A DNA stretch of 61,693 nt from Rugosibacter sp. (GTDB lineage: Bacteria > Pseudomonadota > Gammaproteobacteria > Burkholderiales > Rhodocyclaceae), in the NCBI GenBank assembly GCA_004322535.1, contig SCUZ01000092.1:1-61693 (forward strand). Reading direction: 5' to 3'. This document shows, one piece after another, positions 1 to 9,670 of the stretch; within the stretch, counting starts at the first letter, position 1; the number at the start of each line of letters is the position of its first letter. The translations under genes were made by a program, and so were the position numbers. The notes under the pieces were generated by a model. The model was not told the DNA's origin. It worked only from the letters and a program-made list of their open reading frames with translations, and searched no databases.

Positions 1-189
1 GGGCCAGGCGAATTTATCGGCGCACGGCAAAGTGGTTTACCCCTGTTGCGCTATGCGGATCTGGAAGACGCCGCGTTGGTTGAACAGGCACGGCAACTGG
101 CGGATACCTTGCTGCGGGAAGCCCCCGCGATTGCCCAGGCGCATCTCGACCGCTGGCTGGGCGGGCGCGAGGAGTTATTGAAAGCATGA
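1..189 (+). CDS. recG: ATP-dependent DNA helicase RecG, C-terminal end (partial)
   Basis: The window opens inside a reading frame whose 62 visible residues begin GPGEFIGARQSG and continue with LLRYADLED. This matches the end of RecG, the branch-migrating helicase that remodels stalled replication forks and recombination intermediates; the G-GEF-G-RQSG segment is the conserved end of the helicase C-terminal (TRG) region. The 5' part lies outside the window, so catalytic motifs cannot be checked. The stop codon overlaps the start of the next gene in an ATGA arrangement, suggesting translational coupling with the transporter downstream. Confidence 0.85.
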   Translation, partial: GPGEFIGARQSGLPLLRYADLEDAALVEQARQLADTLLREAPAIAQAHLDRWLGGREELLKA

Positions 190-1514
190 GCGACTTTTCT
201 GCTCTGCCTGGTTCGCCTAGTCCCCTGAATCTCTTGCGTGAGCGACGCTTTTTGCCCTTGTTCATCACCCAGTTTTTAGGGGCGCTCAACGATAACGTCA
301 TCAAAAACGCGATGATCGTGCTGCTCACATTTCAGGCGAGCCACTGGACAACGCTCTCGCCCGGCGTGCTGGCGAACCTTGCTGCAGGCATTTTCATTTT
401 GCCGTTTTTTCTGTTTTCAGCCAGCGCCGGACAGCTGGCCGATAAGTACGACAAAGCCTGGCTTACGCGGTGGGTGAAGCTGTTTGAACTGATGATTGTG
501 TGCATCGCCGGAGTGGGCTTTTTAATGCAACAGCTGCCAGTTTTATTGCTTGCGCTGTTTTTGCTTGGACTGCATTCGACGGTGTTTGGCCCAATTAAGT
601 ATGCGATCCTGCCGCAGCATCTCGCCGCCTCAGAACTCATGGGTGGCAATGCGCTGATTGAAACCGGCACCTTTATCGCGATCCTGTCGGGTTCTTTGCT
701 GGGTGGATTGTTGGCTGGTGTAGAAGGATCCACTGTGTGGATTCCTGTGGTCGGTGGGGTCATTGCTCTGGGCGGCTATTTTGCTGCTCGCGGTATTCCC
801 CTGGCCGTACCACCAGCGCCGACTTTACGCATGAGTCGTCATCCGCTCGCAGAGACTTTGCGCAATCTGGCGTATGCGCGGCAGAATCGTCCTGCCTTTG
901 GTGCGCTGCTCGGAATATCATGGTTCTGGTTGTATGGCGCGATTTTCCTGGTGCAAATTCCGGCCTATGCCAAAGATATTTTGCGCGGGAATGAGAGCAG
1001 CGTCACGCTGCTCCTCGCTGCTTTCATTGCAGGCATCGGTGCAGGCTCATTCTTGTGTGAATGGCTCACGCGTCAGCAGCGCGTGCGTACTCGACTGCTG
1101 ATCTTGGCTGGAGGCTTGGGCTTGAGCCTGTTTGCACTGGATCTTTATTTTGCTTCGCAGGCGATTGGCCTTGGTGCACAGCCGTCCGCTACAGGCATCT
1201 TATTGAGTGCAACCCTCGTGTTGCATCAGCCGACTACGGTTCGTGTATTAATGGATCTCACCGGGCTGGGTATCTGTGGGGGTTTATTTACCGTGCCGCT
1301 GTACACTTTGCTGCAACAGGCCAGCGAGCCCGCATATCGTGCGCGCATGATTGCGGCCAACAATATTGTCAACGCGTTGTTTATGGTGGTGGGGGCATCG
1401 GGTGCAGCGGCCATGCTCGCCGCTGGCATGTCGATTCCTGCACTATTCGCCCTGGTTGCTTTGGCGAATGTGGCGGCGGTGAGCGGGCTGCATTGGGTGC
1501 TGCCAAAAATATAA
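186..1514 (+). CDS. lplT: MFS transporter, lysophospholipid transporter LplT-like
   Basis: A 442-residue integral membrane protein of the major facilitator superfamily with about 12 hydrophobic segments. The N-terminal stretch FLPLFITQFLGALNDNVIKN is typical of the LplT branch, which flips lysophospholipids across the inner membrane for re-acylation. In enterobacteria LplT works with the acyltransferase Aas; no acyltransferase is visible beside this gene, so the substrate is inferred from family resemblance only. The start overlaps the recG stop by 4 nt. A 22/25 copy of the dispersed repeat is embedded in the central loop region, encoding roughly AVPPAPTL. A generic MFS carrier is the alternative. 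Confidence 0.6.
   Translation: MSDFSALPGSPSPLNLLRERRFLPLFITQFLGALNDNVIKNAMIVLLTFQASHWTTLSPGVLANLAAGIFILPFFLFSASAGQLADKYDKAWLTRWVKLFELMIVCIAGVGFLMQQLPVLLLALFLLGLHSTVFGPIKYAILPQHLAASELMGGNALIETGTFIAILSGSLLGGLLAGVEGSTVWIPVVGGVIALGGYFAARGIPLAVPPAPTLRMSRHPLAETLRNLAYARQNRPAFGALLGISWFWLYGAIFLVQIPAYAKDILRGNESSVTLLLAAFIAGIGAGSFLCEWLTRQQRVRTRLLILAGGLGLSLFALDLYFASQAIGLGAQPSATGILLSATLVLHQPTTVRVLMDLTGLGICGGLFTVPLYTLLQQASEPAYRARMIAANNIVNALFMVVGASGAAAMLAAGMSIPALFALVALANVAAVSGLHWVLPKI
803..827 (-). repeat. Dispersed 25-bp repeat, copy 1 (inside lplT-like gene)
   Basis: Matches the consensus (core GTCGGCGCTGGTGATAC, read on the minus strand) at 22 of 25 positions. It lies in frame within the transporter gene, in a hydrophilic loop. 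Confidence 0.65.
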
Positions 1515-1539
1515 AAACGAGTTTTATGACCGCCAATGA

Positions 1540-2784
1540 TTAGCCAGGAAGTGCAATCTCGTTGTTAATGCTGAATTGGTAGTCGTGAAAAACCTGTTCG
1601 GCAGTAAGCAGTTGATAGTCGCCGTTTGCGATGCGACGAGAGGTGTCTTTGAGCCGATAGGTTTGTTGGCCGCAGGTCCAGCAATCGAAGTTGCGCATTT
1701 GCGTGCAAAGACAGGTTTTATCCCACACCCTGATTTTTTTTGCATCGGGATGCAGCGCCACTTCGTGGTTGTAGGCGTCGATGTATTGGCAATTGCCGTT
1801 AGCATCCAGCAAGTAGCCATAAGCCTCGCAGTTGGGGCGAATGCCATCGCCAATGGCGGGGCTGTTCTTCAACATGCGCATGGGATAGCCGGTGGGTGAA
1901 ATCGTGTTGACTACGATATCTTCTTCGCTGGCTTTGAAGTATTCCTGTTTGACGTGATCGGGCAGGCCGCACTCGTTTGTCACGGTAAAACGTGTCGCTA
2001 CCTGCACCGCCGCTGCACCCTGGGCAAGAAAACCCGTGGCATCCGAACCCGTAAAAATGCCGCCTGCGGGTATCAGCGGAATGTCCAGTTGCTGCGCGGC
2101 CATCCAGTCACGGATTTCAACAAAAATCGTGGCGAGATCATACTGCGTCCAATCCATGCCAAAGCCCAGATGTCCGCCCGCTAACGGGCCTTCGATAATA
2201 ATGTAATCAGGCAGGCGATTGGTGCGAGCAATTTTTTTGAGAAAAATCTGCAAGGCACGTAGCGAAGAAACAATGATGCCCAGTTTGACGTCGCGAAAAC
2301 GCGGGTGGTCTTCAATCAGGGCAAAGGTGCCCAGGTGCAGGCCAGCTGAGAGTGTAATGCCATCAATCCCGGCGTCCATCGCGGCGCTCATGCGTACGCG
2401 CAAAGTTTCTTTGGGCGCGTTCATGGTCAGCTTTTCCATGCAATTGACAAAAACCATGCCGCTGCCTTGTTTGGCGTCCATGGCATGGCGCACGTGCAGC
2501 GCCGTGGCTTCAGCAAGCATGTCCAAATCAAATTTAACGCTGGATTTATCGGTGTTAGCGACGTTGAGCTTGTAGAGCTGAAGTTTGTCTTTGACGAATT
2601 TGGTGTTGAACCGACGATCAGACACCGTGGGTACCATGGCGTCCGAAATATGGCCCACTCCGCCCAGGCGAGCCACTTCAAGGGCGAGCGCGACGGTTGA
2701 AATATCCACGCCCATACCGCCCACCATGATGGGCACCAATTCATGCGAGCCTAATTGCAGGCGAAAATCATCGACACGTTTCAT
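1540..2784 (-). CDS. NAD(P)H-dependent flavin oxidoreductase, nitronate monooxygenase family
   Basis: A 414-residue protein of the FMN-dependent TIM-barrel family that includes nitronate monooxygenases (formerly 2-nitropropane dioxygenases) and FabK-like reductases. Visible family features are VGGMGVDIS near the N-terminus, IIIEGPLAGGHLGF in the middle, and PLIPAGGIFTGSDA followed by QVATRF, which form the FMN phosphate-binding region. An extra C-terminal part carries a cysteine cluster (CLCTQMRNFDCWTCGQ) that could bind metal. The gene is convergent with the upstream transporter and stands alone. The true substrate cannot be assigned. Confidence 0.75.
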   Translation of the reverse strand: MKRVDDFRLQLGSHELVPIMVGGMGVDISTVALALEVARLGGVGHISDAMVPTVSDRRFNTKFVKDKLQLYKLNVANTDKSSVKFDLDMLAEATALHVRHAMDAKQGSGMVFVNCMEKLTMNAPKETLRVRMSAAMDAGIDGITLSAGLHLGTFALIEDHPRFRDVKLGIIVSSLRALQIFLKKIARTNRLPDYIIIEGPLAGGHLGFGMDWTQYDLATIFVEIRDWMAAQQLDIPLIPAGGIFTGSDATGFLAQGAAAVQVATRFTVTNECGLPDHVKQEYFKASEEDIVVNTISPTGYPMRMLKNSPAIGDGIRPNCEAYGYLLDANGNCQYIDAYNHEVALHPDAKKIRVWDKTCLCTQMRNFDCWTCGQQTYRLKDTSRRIANGDYQLLTAEQVFHDYQFSINNEIALPG

Positions 2785-2953
2785 TCAGGTTCTTTCTTCG
2801 GATTTTCTGAGTATTCGGCTAAACAATTCAGATTGCACAGCGTGAAGAATTGCATAAAAGCAAGCAGACTTGTCTGGTAATTGTGTAACTCTTCTACCTA
2901 ATATCGCACGCTAATCTTACATGCGTATTATCCCCCGGCTGGCTTGTCTGCGC

Positions 2954-4843
2954 CTACAGCACGGGGGAAAAATTCTTTATCAACACCCCGAGCAGGGCTT
3001 CTCCATAGCGGTCGGCCTTGGCTTGGCCTATGCCGGGCACATCGAGCAACTCATTGGTTGAATGCGGGCGTCGCGCAGCCAGTTCAAACAAAGTGCGGTC
3101 ATGCAAAATCACATAGGCGGGCACACCTTGTTCGCGCGCGCGTTCTGAGCGCCAGATGCGCAAGGCATCAATGATCGGTGCATGGATTGCACTGCTGGCA
3201 AGGCTAGCCGTGGCGGGCGTGGTGGATGATTGCCGCCGCCTCACCAGCGCCGACTTTTTAATCGTGCGCGCCGCAGCTCGCCGCAACGATAGCGTGCATT
3301 CGCCACGCAGCAAGGGGCGGGCAGATTCGGTCAGCTGTAATGCGCCATAGGCCTGGGCATCGGCATGCAGCAGGCCGGTGGCGAGTAGCTGGCGAAATAC
3401 CGCACGCCAGCCATGATCGTCCAGATCAGCGCCGACGCCAAAAGTGGGTAGTTCTTGGTGACCGAATTGCTGCACCTTATCGGTGGCTTTGCCACGCAGT
3501 ACATCGATTAAATGTCCGGCACCAAAACGCTGGCCGGTGCGCAAGGCTGCCGATAGGGCTTTGCGTGCCGCTTCGGTGCCGTCCCAGAGTTCAGGCGGGG
3601 CAAGGCAAGTGTCGCAGTTGTTGCAGGGTGTCGCCGCTTCGCTAAAGTAGTTGAGCAAAAACACGCGCCGACAATCGGTGGTTTCGCACCAGGCCAATAG
3701 CGCATCCAGTTTGCCGCGTTCCACACGTTTTTGTTCTTCGCCGGCGACGGATTCGTCAATGCGTTGGCGATGAATCACGACGTCATTCAAGCCATAAGCC
3801 ATCCATGCTTCGGCGGGTTCGCCATCGCGCCCGGCGCGGCCGGTTTCCTGGTAATACGCTTCCAGGCTTTTGGGCAAGTCGAGATGGGCGACAAAGCGGA
3901 CATCGGGTTTGTCGATACCCATGCCAAAGGCAATGGTGGCCACCATGATGACGGGCTCATCGCGTAAAAACTGTTGTTGGTTTTTTTGTCGGGTCGCCGC
4001 ATCTAACCCGGCGTGGTAGGGCGAAGCAGTGAAGCCTTGAGTGCCCAGCCAGGCCGCGGTTTCATCGACTTTTTTGCGCGACAGGCAATACACAATGCCT
4101 GCTTCGTTTTGATGGTTGGCCAGAAACTCCAGGAGCTGTTGGCGAGGATTGTCGCGTTCTGCCACCATATAGCGAATATTCGGCCGATCAAAGCTGGAAA
4201 TGAAAATGCGTGCGCTATCCAGTCCCAGACGAGTGATGATTTCCCGACGCGTGAGTGCATCCGCCGTAGCAGTGAGAGCAATGCGTGGAATGTGCGGGTA
4301 ACGCTCATGCAGGGCCGAGAGCTGGATGTATTCCGGGCGAAAATCATGCCCCCATTGCGAGACGCAATGGGCTTCGTCAATCGCAAACAGCGCGAGCTGT
4401 CCTTCCCTATCCAAGCGGTCCAGCAAGGAAAGAAAGCGGTCTGTGAGCAAACGTTCGGGGGCGACATAAATCAAATCCAGCTCGCCATTGAGCACTTTTT
4501 GTTCGGTGGCACTGGCGGTGGCGTAATCCATTGATGAGTTCAGATAGGCTGCGCGTACACCGGCTTGCAATAAAGCATCCACCTGATTTTGCATTAGCGC
4601 AATGAGGGGCGAGACAATGACGGCCGTGCCTTGGCGCAGGAGCGCAGGTATTTGATAGCACAAGGACTTTCCGCCACCTGTCGGCATTAAAACCAGGGCA
4701 TCGCCACCTGCAATCAGATGATCAATGATTTCAGCTTGCGGGCCGCGGAATGAGGAATAGCCGAAGATGCGATGCAGTGTTTCAAGTGCGGCGGGCATGT
4801 GCAGGGGGAGAGTGTTCAGGCAGTCAAAAGAGGATTTTGACAT
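2954..4843 (-). CDS. recQ: ATP-dependent DNA helicase RecQ
   Basis: A full-length RecQ of 629 residues, a 3'-5' superfamily 2 helicase acting in recombination and fork repair. In order: Walker A PTGGGKS near residue 55, DEAH box [18 protein letters not shown] near 150, the motif VI segment [10 protein letters not shown], the zinc-binding cysteines ([10 protein letters not shown] then CNNCDTC), the RQC winged helix, and an HRDC domain ending the protein. The start at MSKSSFDCL is chosen because the frame stays open 60 codons further upstream only as antisense of the ligase gene. A copy of the dispersed repeat encodes KKSALVRRR in the linker between RQC and HRDC. Confidence 0.95.
   Translation of the reverse strand: MSKSSFDCLNTLPLHMPAALETLHRIFGYSSFRGPQAEIIDHLIAGGDALVLMPTGGGKSLCYQIPALLRQGTAVIVSPLIALMQNQVDALLQAGVRAAYLNSSMDYATASATEQKVLNGELDLIYVAPERLLTDRFLSLLDRLDREGQLALFAIDEAHCVSQWGHDFRPEYIQLSALHERYPHIPRIALTATADALTRREIITRLGLDSARIFISSFDRPNIRYMVAERDNPRQQLLEFLANHQNEAGIVYCLSRKKVDETAAWLGTQGFTASPYHAGLDAATRQKNQQQFLRDEPVIMVATIAFGMGIDKPDVRFVAHLDLPKSLEAYYQETGRAGRDGEPAEAWMAYGLNDVVIHRQRIDESVAGEEQKRVERGKLDALLAWCETTDCRRVFLLNYFSEAATPCNNCDTCLAPPELWDGTEAARKALSAALRTGQRFGAGHLIDVLRGKATDKVQQFGHQELPTFGVGADLDDHGWRAVFRQLLATGLLHADAQAYGALQLTESARPLLRGECTLSLRRAAARTIKKSALVRRRQSSTTPATASLASSAIHAPIIDALRIWRSERAREQGVPAYVILHDRTLFELAARRPHSTNELLDVPGIGQAKADRYGEALLGVLIKNFSPVL
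3234..3258 (-). repeat. Dispersed 25-bp repeat, copy 2 (inside recQ)
   Basis: Matches the consensus at 23 of 25 positions and has the GAGG variant shared with the copy before the SNF2 helicase. It is translated as KKSALVRRR in the variable linker between the RQC and HRDC domains of RecQ, a place likely to tolerate insertion. Confidence 0.85.
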
Positions 4844-4889
4844 TATGCTGTCTATCCATCGTTGTAGATAAGAAAGAGTGAGGGGAAAC

Positions 4890-5771
4890 ATGCACCGTCT
4901 TTTGCAGATAGCTTTTATTTTTTCGGCGGCAATGGCCGGGGCGACCTTTGTCGCAACAGCGGAAGAAACGATTCCCACGGCAATGGCAGCCGTAACGAAC
5001 CAACCAGAGGTACTGCTAGCCAAGGTGTGGCAGCAGGAACAAGACCCCGCTGGATTTTGGGTAAGCGAAAAGCTCGATGGTGTGCGTGCGCTATGGGATG
5101 GCCATCAGCTGCGTTTTCGCAGTGGGCGCATTGTGCCTGCACCCGACTGGTTTACTGCCGCTTTGCCCGCACAGCCACTGGATGGCGAACTTTGGCTGGG
5201 ACGGGGCACATTTGATGCGCTTTCAGCCATCGTGCGTAAAGCGAGTCCGGTAGATGCTGAGTGGCGTCAGGTGCGTTACATGATTTTCGAGTTGCCAGAT
5301 TTTTCAGGGAACTTTTCCCGGCGGGTCGAGCAAATGCAGGTAGTGATAGCTCAAGAAAAACTTGCCTGGTTACAGGCAGTGCCGCAGTTTCAGGTGGCGA
5401 ATGCGGCGCAACTCATGACGCGGTATCAAGAAGTGATAGCCGGTGGCGGTGAAGGCCTCATGCTGCATCGTGCAGAGGCCTTGTATCATACGGGGCGCAG
5501 TGATGATCTACTCAAGTTAAAACCGGCTGAAGACGCTGAAGCTGTGGTCATTGGTTATCTGCCCGGCAAAGGGCGCAACAAAGGCAGGGTGGGCGCGCTG
5601 TTGGTTGAAAACGCAGCGGGAAACCGCTTTCGCATTGGCAGCGGGCTGAGTGATGAAACGAGGCGCCATCCGCCCGCCGTGGGTGCCACGATTACCTATC
5701 GCTATCAGCAGGTAAGCGCGAATGGCATCCCTCGTTTTCCGCGCTATTGGCGGATACGTGAGATGCTGTAA
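4890..5771 (+). CDS. Exported ATP-dependent DNA ligase (LigE-like)
   Basis: A 293-residue minimal ATP-dependent DNA ligase. The adenylation motif [13 protein letters not shown] supplies the nucleotide-accepting lysine; further motifs [15 protein letters not shown] and LLKLKP follow in the order expected for the nucleotidyltransferase domain, and a short OB-type region closes the protein. The N-terminus [20 protein letters not shown] is a signal peptide with likely cleavage near ATAEE, so the enzyme probably acts in the periplasm. Such secreted ligases (LigE) occur in naturally competent bacteria, where a role on incoming DNA has been proposed. The start is placed at the ATG preceded by a good Shine-Dalgarno (AGGGG); a GTG four codons earlier is possible. 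Confidence 0.8.
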   Translation: MHRLLQIAFIFSAAMAGATFVATAEETIPTAMAAVTNQPEVLLAKVWQQEQDPAGFWVSEKLDGVRALWDGHQLRFRSGRIVPAPDWFTAALPAQPLDGELWLGRGTFDALSAIVRKASPVDAEWRQVRYMIFELPDFSGNFSRRVEQMQVVIAQEKLAWLQAVPQFQVANAAQLMTRYQEVIAGGGEGLMLHRAEALYHTGRSDDLLKLKPAEDAEAVVIGYLPGKGRNKGRVGALLVENAAGNRFRIGSGLSDETRRHPPAVGATITYRYQQVSANGIPRFPRYWRIREML

Positions 5772-5780
5772 GCTGACTTT

Positions 5781-6728
5781 TTAGCTTGCCACCCCGAGCA
5801 GCGTGAGCACCAGCGGAACGGTGATTGCTGCCAGCGCGGTAGATATAACCAGTGAAGCCGCCACGGGGCCTTCCAGTGTCTTGAATTGGCGCGACATCAG
5901 GTAAACGTTCGCCCCCACGGGCAAACTGGCCATGAGCACCACCACGTGTTTTTCCATCGAGGGGATGTCTAGCGCCGTGGCAATTGTCCACACGGTCAGT
6001 GGTTGAATCATGAGCTTGATGGCGCAAATTGCCGTGCTCAGTTGCCAGCCTGCGCGCATGCCGTATTGCGCCAAACCCATGCCTAGCGCGATGAGCGATA
6101 GCGGTGCGGCAATCTGCGCCAGCATAGCTAGCGGCGCATCGATCAACGCGGGGATGTGGCCATTGGTCAAGCCAAACGCAGTGCCACTGATAATGGCGGC
6201 CACAATGGGGTTGGTCAGCACCGAACGCAGCGTTTTTGCAAAACCGGTAAAGGAGGGGCTGCCATGCTTTGCCCACTCGATAGAGACCGTGACCAGCGTC
6301 CATAAAACGAGCGAATTAAATGTCAGGATCAATGCAACCGAGGGCAGAGCGGCGTCCCCCAGGGTGGTTTTAGCCAGCGGCAAGCCCAGCAGCACATTGT
6401 TGGAGAAAATGCCGCCAAGGGCAAATATGGATTGCGCCACGCCGTCCAGCCGCAGTAATCGCCAGGCAACCAGGCGACCGATTCCAAAGACAATGAGACA
6501 GCCACCAAAAAAGGCAACCAGCAAGCGCGCATCCACCGGGGGCAGACGAGAAAAATCGCTCATCATGCGAAACAGCATGGCAGGCAACGCGATTGAAAAT
6601 ACGAAACGGCTCAAGCTTTCAGCTACCGATGGCGGCCAATGAAACCAGCGTACCGGCGTGTAGCCTATGATCACCATAACGAATAGCGGTGTTGCCAGGA
6701 TAAGGTGGTGCAGAAATGTGGCAATCAT
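5781..6728 (-). CDS. AEC family transporter (auxin efflux carrier-like permease)
   Basis: A hydrophobic protein of 315 residues with about ten membrane segments, belonging to the AEC/membrane transport protein family, which in bacteria includes malate, malonate and other organic acid permeases. The N-terminal ATPLFVMVIIGY and the later FALGGIFSNNVLLGLPL are typical. The start is set at MIATFLHHLIL: an ATG 13 codons upstream exists, but the residues it adds (MRRITSADFS) come entirely from a copy of the dispersed repeat. Convergent with the ligase gene. The substrate is unknown. Confidence 0.8.
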   Translation of the reverse strand: MIATFLHHLILATPLFVMVIIGYTPVRWFHWPPSVAESLSRFVFSIALPAMLFRMMSDFSRLPPVDARLLVAFFGGCLIVFGIGRLVAWRLLRLDGVAQSIFALGGIFSNNVLLGLPLAKTTLGDAALPSVALILTFNSLVLWTLVTVSIEWAKHGSPSFTGFAKTLRSVLTNPIVAAIISGTAFGLTNGHIPALIDAPLAMLAQIAAPLSLIALGMGLAQYGMRAGWQLSTAICAIKLMIQPLTVWTIATALDIPSMEKHVVVLMASLPVGANVYLMSRQFKTLEGPVAASLVISTALAAITVPLVLTLLGVAS

Positions 6729-6739
6729 GAAAAGTCTTG

Positions 6740-6764
6740 AAAAGTCGGCGCTGGTGATACGGCG
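6740..6764 (+). repeat. Dispersed 25-bp repeat, copy 3
   Basis: A perfect consensus copy lying just upstream of the permease gene, between it and the divergent methyltransferase gene. It creates a spurious upstream ATG in frame with the permease. Confidence 0.9.
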
Positions 6765-6913
6765 CAATCAACGGTTGAGGTGCGGTGTGCAGTAGCTAAT
6801 CGATCATGGCTATCGTTCGAGGCTATGAACGGTAGTTTATCCGGTGTGTGATTCGCCGTTCCATGCGAAACTTCGTCACTTGATCAGCGTCAGGCGAGAT
6901 AAGTGTTGAGCGT

Positions 6914-7729
6914 ATGAGTAGCGAAATAAACCCCGAGCAGTCGCATGAGCTTTTGCAAGCCCTGCATATTCTTACCCGCGATGGAAAGCTGAATCAGGAT
7001 AGTCGTCGCAAGCTCAAGCAAATCTATCACCTGGTGCATTTCATCGAGCCATTGCTGGTTGAAGTGATGCAGGCGCATGGTGATGTGACGCTGGCAGACC
7101 ATGGTGCGGGCAAGTCTTATCTGGGTTTTATTTTGTATGATTTGTTTTTTAAATCGCGCGACACAGGCACGGTCTACGGTATTGAGCGACGCGCTGAACT
7201 GGTGACACAAGCACAAGCCCTGGCGCAGCAATTGGGTTTTGCGCGCATGGCATTTCTTAATTTGTCCGTTGAAGCCTCAGTGACATCGCCCGCCTTGCCT
7301 GATCGCATTGATGTCGTGACTGCGCTCCATGCGTGTGACACGGCAACGGATGATGCGATTCTCTTTGCCCTGCACAAAGAGGCGCAATTCATCGTTCTGG
7401 TGCCTTGCTGCCAGGCAGAGGTTGCCGCTGTTTTGCGGCAGCATAAAAATGCGTCATTTGCAAAAACACCGCTCTCTGAAATCTGGCGACATCCCATTCA
7501 CACGCGTGAATTCGGTAGTCAGCTGACTAATGTATTGCGTTGCTTGTTGCTCGAGGCGCATGGCTACGCGCTGACGGTGACTGAGCTGGTGGGCTGGGAG
7601 CATTCAATGAAAAACGAGCTGGTCATCGCGCGCCGTGGCAACCTTCCACGGGGCAATGCACGGCAGCGTACCGAGCAGATTCTGCACGAGCTGAATCTGG
7701 AAGAACTGTTACCCCGGTTTGCTTACTAA
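6914..7729 (+). CDS. Class I SAM-dependent methyltransferase (Methyltransf_32-like)
   Basis: A 271-residue protein with a Rossmann-type methyltransferase core. The SAM-binding motif I is in the segment LADHGAGKSYLGF near residue 63, followed by a second strand VYGIERRAELV carrying the acidic residue that contacts the cofactor ribose. VTALHACDTATDDA and VLVPCCQAEV resemble the domain found in GSTCD/methyltransferase-32 proteins. An N-terminal helical region of about 50 residues precedes the core. The substrate is unknown; an RNA or protein target is possible. It ends immediately before pabB, so the two are probably co-transcribed. Confidence 0.7.
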   Translation: MSSEINPEQSHELLQALHILTRDGKLNQDSRRKLKQIYHLVHFIEPLLVEVMQAHGDVTLADHGAGKSYLGFILYDLFFKSRDTGTVYGIERRAELVTQAQALAQQLGFARMAFLNLSVEASVTSPALPDRIDVVTALHACDTATDDAILFALHKEAQFIVLVPCCQAEVAAVLRQHKNASFAKTPLSEIWRHPIHTREFGSQLTNVLRCLLLEAHGYALTVTELVGWEHSMKNELVIARRGNLPRGNARQRTEQILHELNLEELLPRFAY

Positions 7730-7730
7730 C

Positions 7731-9626
7731 GTGCTTTCTTTAGGTTTTTCTCAAGACGGGAATGAATGCATTGGGGAATGCTTTGCGCTGCTCGACGATA
7801 GCGAAGCGAGCGAAGATCAACCCCGTTCCCGGCTGTATACCGACTATGTAACGTCATTGTGCTGCACCGATATAGCTGATTTTTCTGCGCTGCTAGAAGC
7901 AATGCAGCAGATGCAAAAGCAGGGTCTTCATGCAGTCGGACTGTTTTCCTTTGAGCTGGGCGCAGCATTGCAAGGTATCGCAATACATGACACCGTGCCG
8001 CCCGGACAAGAACTAGCACATCTGCTACTGTTTAAAAACTGCCAGCAGTTATCTGCTGCCACAGTCAATGAATGGTTGTTGCAGCGAGCGAATATCGAGG
8101 AGTCAACCAAGGAGGAGACCATTGCTGGTGTGACCGGTATTACGTCCAGCGTGAGTGAGGCTGAGTTTGGCACAGCGATTGCGCAAATTCACCGTTACAT
8201 TGAAGCGGGCGAAACCTACCAAGTCAATTACACCTATCGACTGCGCCTTGCTACCTATGGTGGACTGGTTTCGCTTTACCAAAGGCTGAAACTGCGCCAG
8301 CCGGTGCCTTTTGGCGCACTGATTGCCTTGCCCGATGGTCGAGCCGTGTTGTCTTTTTCGCCTGAGCTGGCGGTGCAACATCGTGCGGGTCATTTGCGCA
8401 CTTTGCCAATGAAAGGCACGGCTCAAGCGGCAGACAATGAAGCAGAGAATGCGCTTAACGCAAGGCATCTGGCGAATGACCCTAAAACTCGTGCTGAAAA
8501 TGTGATGATTGTCGATTTGTTGCGCAATGATCTCGGTCGTGTGGCGCAGCCGGGTACGGTGTGTGTGCCGAAGCTATTTCATGTCGCGCGCTATGGCACG
8601 GTTTTGCAAATGACCTCCACGGTAGAGGCGAGGGTTGCGCCTACTTGTAAGTTGCACGACGTGCTCGCGGCGTTATTGCCGGCAGGGTCTGTCACCGGTG
8701 CGCCCAAGCGACGGACGCTCGACATCATTCACGCGCTGGAAACTTCGCCACGGGGTTACTACACGGGCGCGCTGGGTTGGTTTGATGTACCCCCGCAGGG
8801 GCAGTTGATGGGTGATTTTTGTTTGTCAGTTCCGATTCGGACGCTGTTGCTCGAAGCACCCGATGAAGATGGACGACGAAGAGGAGAAATGGGTGTGGGT
8901 GCGGGTATCGTGCAGGACAGCACGGCAGATGCCGAGTTTCGCGAATGTGCATTAAAAGGTGCATTTTTAACAGGACTCATGCATGAATTCGAGTTGTTCG
9001 AGACAATGCTCGCCACAGAAGCAGGTTGTCCTCATCTTGAGCGACATCTGCAACGCTTGGCTGCCTCGGCGCGGTATTTTGATTTTCCTTATGATGAAGG
9101 CAAGATACGTGAAGCGATTGCGCAGGCTTGTGCGGTTTTACCTATGCACCTGTCGCATCGGTTACGCTTGGCACTCAAGCCGTCAGGGGATCTGGATGTA
9201 CAGCTTGCACCGCTAGCGGATATGCCTGTTCCCGTGACCGTGTTGCTGGGCGAGGCGCCGGTGAAAATGAATGCTCTGTTTTTGCGACATAAAACTACCC
9301 ATCGGGCAGATTACGATGCGGCGTGGCGAAGGGCCGAAGCTGCAGGCGCTTTTGATGTGCTGTTTTTCAATGATCAAGGGGAACTGACCGAGGGCGCGCG
9401 CAGCAGCGTGTTTGTAAAGCTCGCTGGTCACTGGTACACCCCGCCGTTGGCCTGTGGTCTGTTGCCGGGTGTGATGCGCAGTGTGTTGCTGGACGATTCC
9501 GCCTGGTCGGCGACAGAAAAAGTGCTCACACGGAATGACTTGCGTTCAGCCCAGGCGGTGGTGATGTGTAACGCCTTGCGCGGCGCGCTGCCAGCACAGA
9601 TTGACTGGCAGCGGTCAGGCATTTAA
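7731..9626 (+). CDS. pabB: Fused aminodeoxychorismate synthase component I / 4-amino-4-deoxychorismate lyase (PabBC)
   Basis: A two-enzyme fusion for p-aminobenzoate and folate synthesis. The N-terminal ~415 residues are a chorismate-binding PabB: GETYQVNYTYR, NLR-type segment VDLLRNDLGRV, GSVTGAPKRR and the closing GVGAGIVQDS. The C-terminal ~215 residues are a PLP-dependent lyase of PabC/BCAT class IV fold (FELFETMLA, FFNDQGELTEGARSSVFV, LPGVMRSVLL). Together they convert chorismate plus ammonia to p-aminobenzoate. The start is uncertain: a GTG one base after the upstream stop is used here, and a TTG four codons earlier overlaps the methyltransferase gene; neither has a clear ribosome binding site. 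Confidence 0.9.
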   Translation: MLSLGFSQDGNECIGECFALLDDSEASEDQPRSRLYTDYVTSLCCTDIADFSALLEAMQQMQKQGLHAVGLFSFELGAALQGIAIHDTVPPGQELAHLLLFKNCQQLSAATVNEWLLQRANIEESTKEETIAGVTGITSSVSEAEFGTAIAQIHRYIEAGETYQVNYTYRLRLATYGGLVSLYQRLKLRQPVPFGALIALPDGRAVLSFSPELAVQHRAGHLRTLPMKGTAQAADNEAENALNARHLANDPKTRAENVMIVDLLRNDLGRVAQPGTVCVPKLFHVARYGTVLQMTSTVEARVAPTCKLHDVLAALLPAGSVTGAPKRRTLDIIHALETSPRGYYTGALGWFDVPPQGQLMGDFCLSVPIRTLLLEAPDEDGRRRGEMGVGAGIVQDSTADAEFRECALKGAFLTGLMHEFELFETMLATEAGCPHLERHLQRLAASARYFDFPYDEGKIREAIAQACAVLPMHLSHRLRLALKPSGDLDVQLAPLADMPVPVTVLLGEAPVKMNALFLRHKTTHRADYDAAWRRAEAAGAFDVLFFNDQGELTEGARSSVFVKLAGHWYTPPLACGLLPGVMRSVLLDDSAWSATEKVLTRNDLRSAQAVVMCNALRGALPAQIDWQRSGI

Positions 9627-9663
9627 GAAAACCCCCTCGCTGTTACTGTGGTAACGGCGAGGG
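9624..9663 (-). terminator. Intrinsic terminator of pckG (possibly bidirectional)
   Basis: A 13-bp stem (arms 9634-9646 and 9651-9663, one T-G pair) with a 4-nt loop. On the minus strand it is followed by GGGGTTTTCTT, giving a U-tract in the right direction for pckG. It also lies just after the pabBC stop but lacks a T-tract on the plus strand. Confidence 0.8.
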
Positions 9664-9670
9664 CTCAAAC

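Noticed and set aside
413-430. CCAGCGCCGGAC in the LplT-like gene
   Set aside because: Only the central GC-rich block agrees; the flanks do not match.
4844-5023. A 60-residue N-terminal extension of RecQ
   Set aside because: It is antisense of the start of the ligase gene and absent from RecQ proteins.
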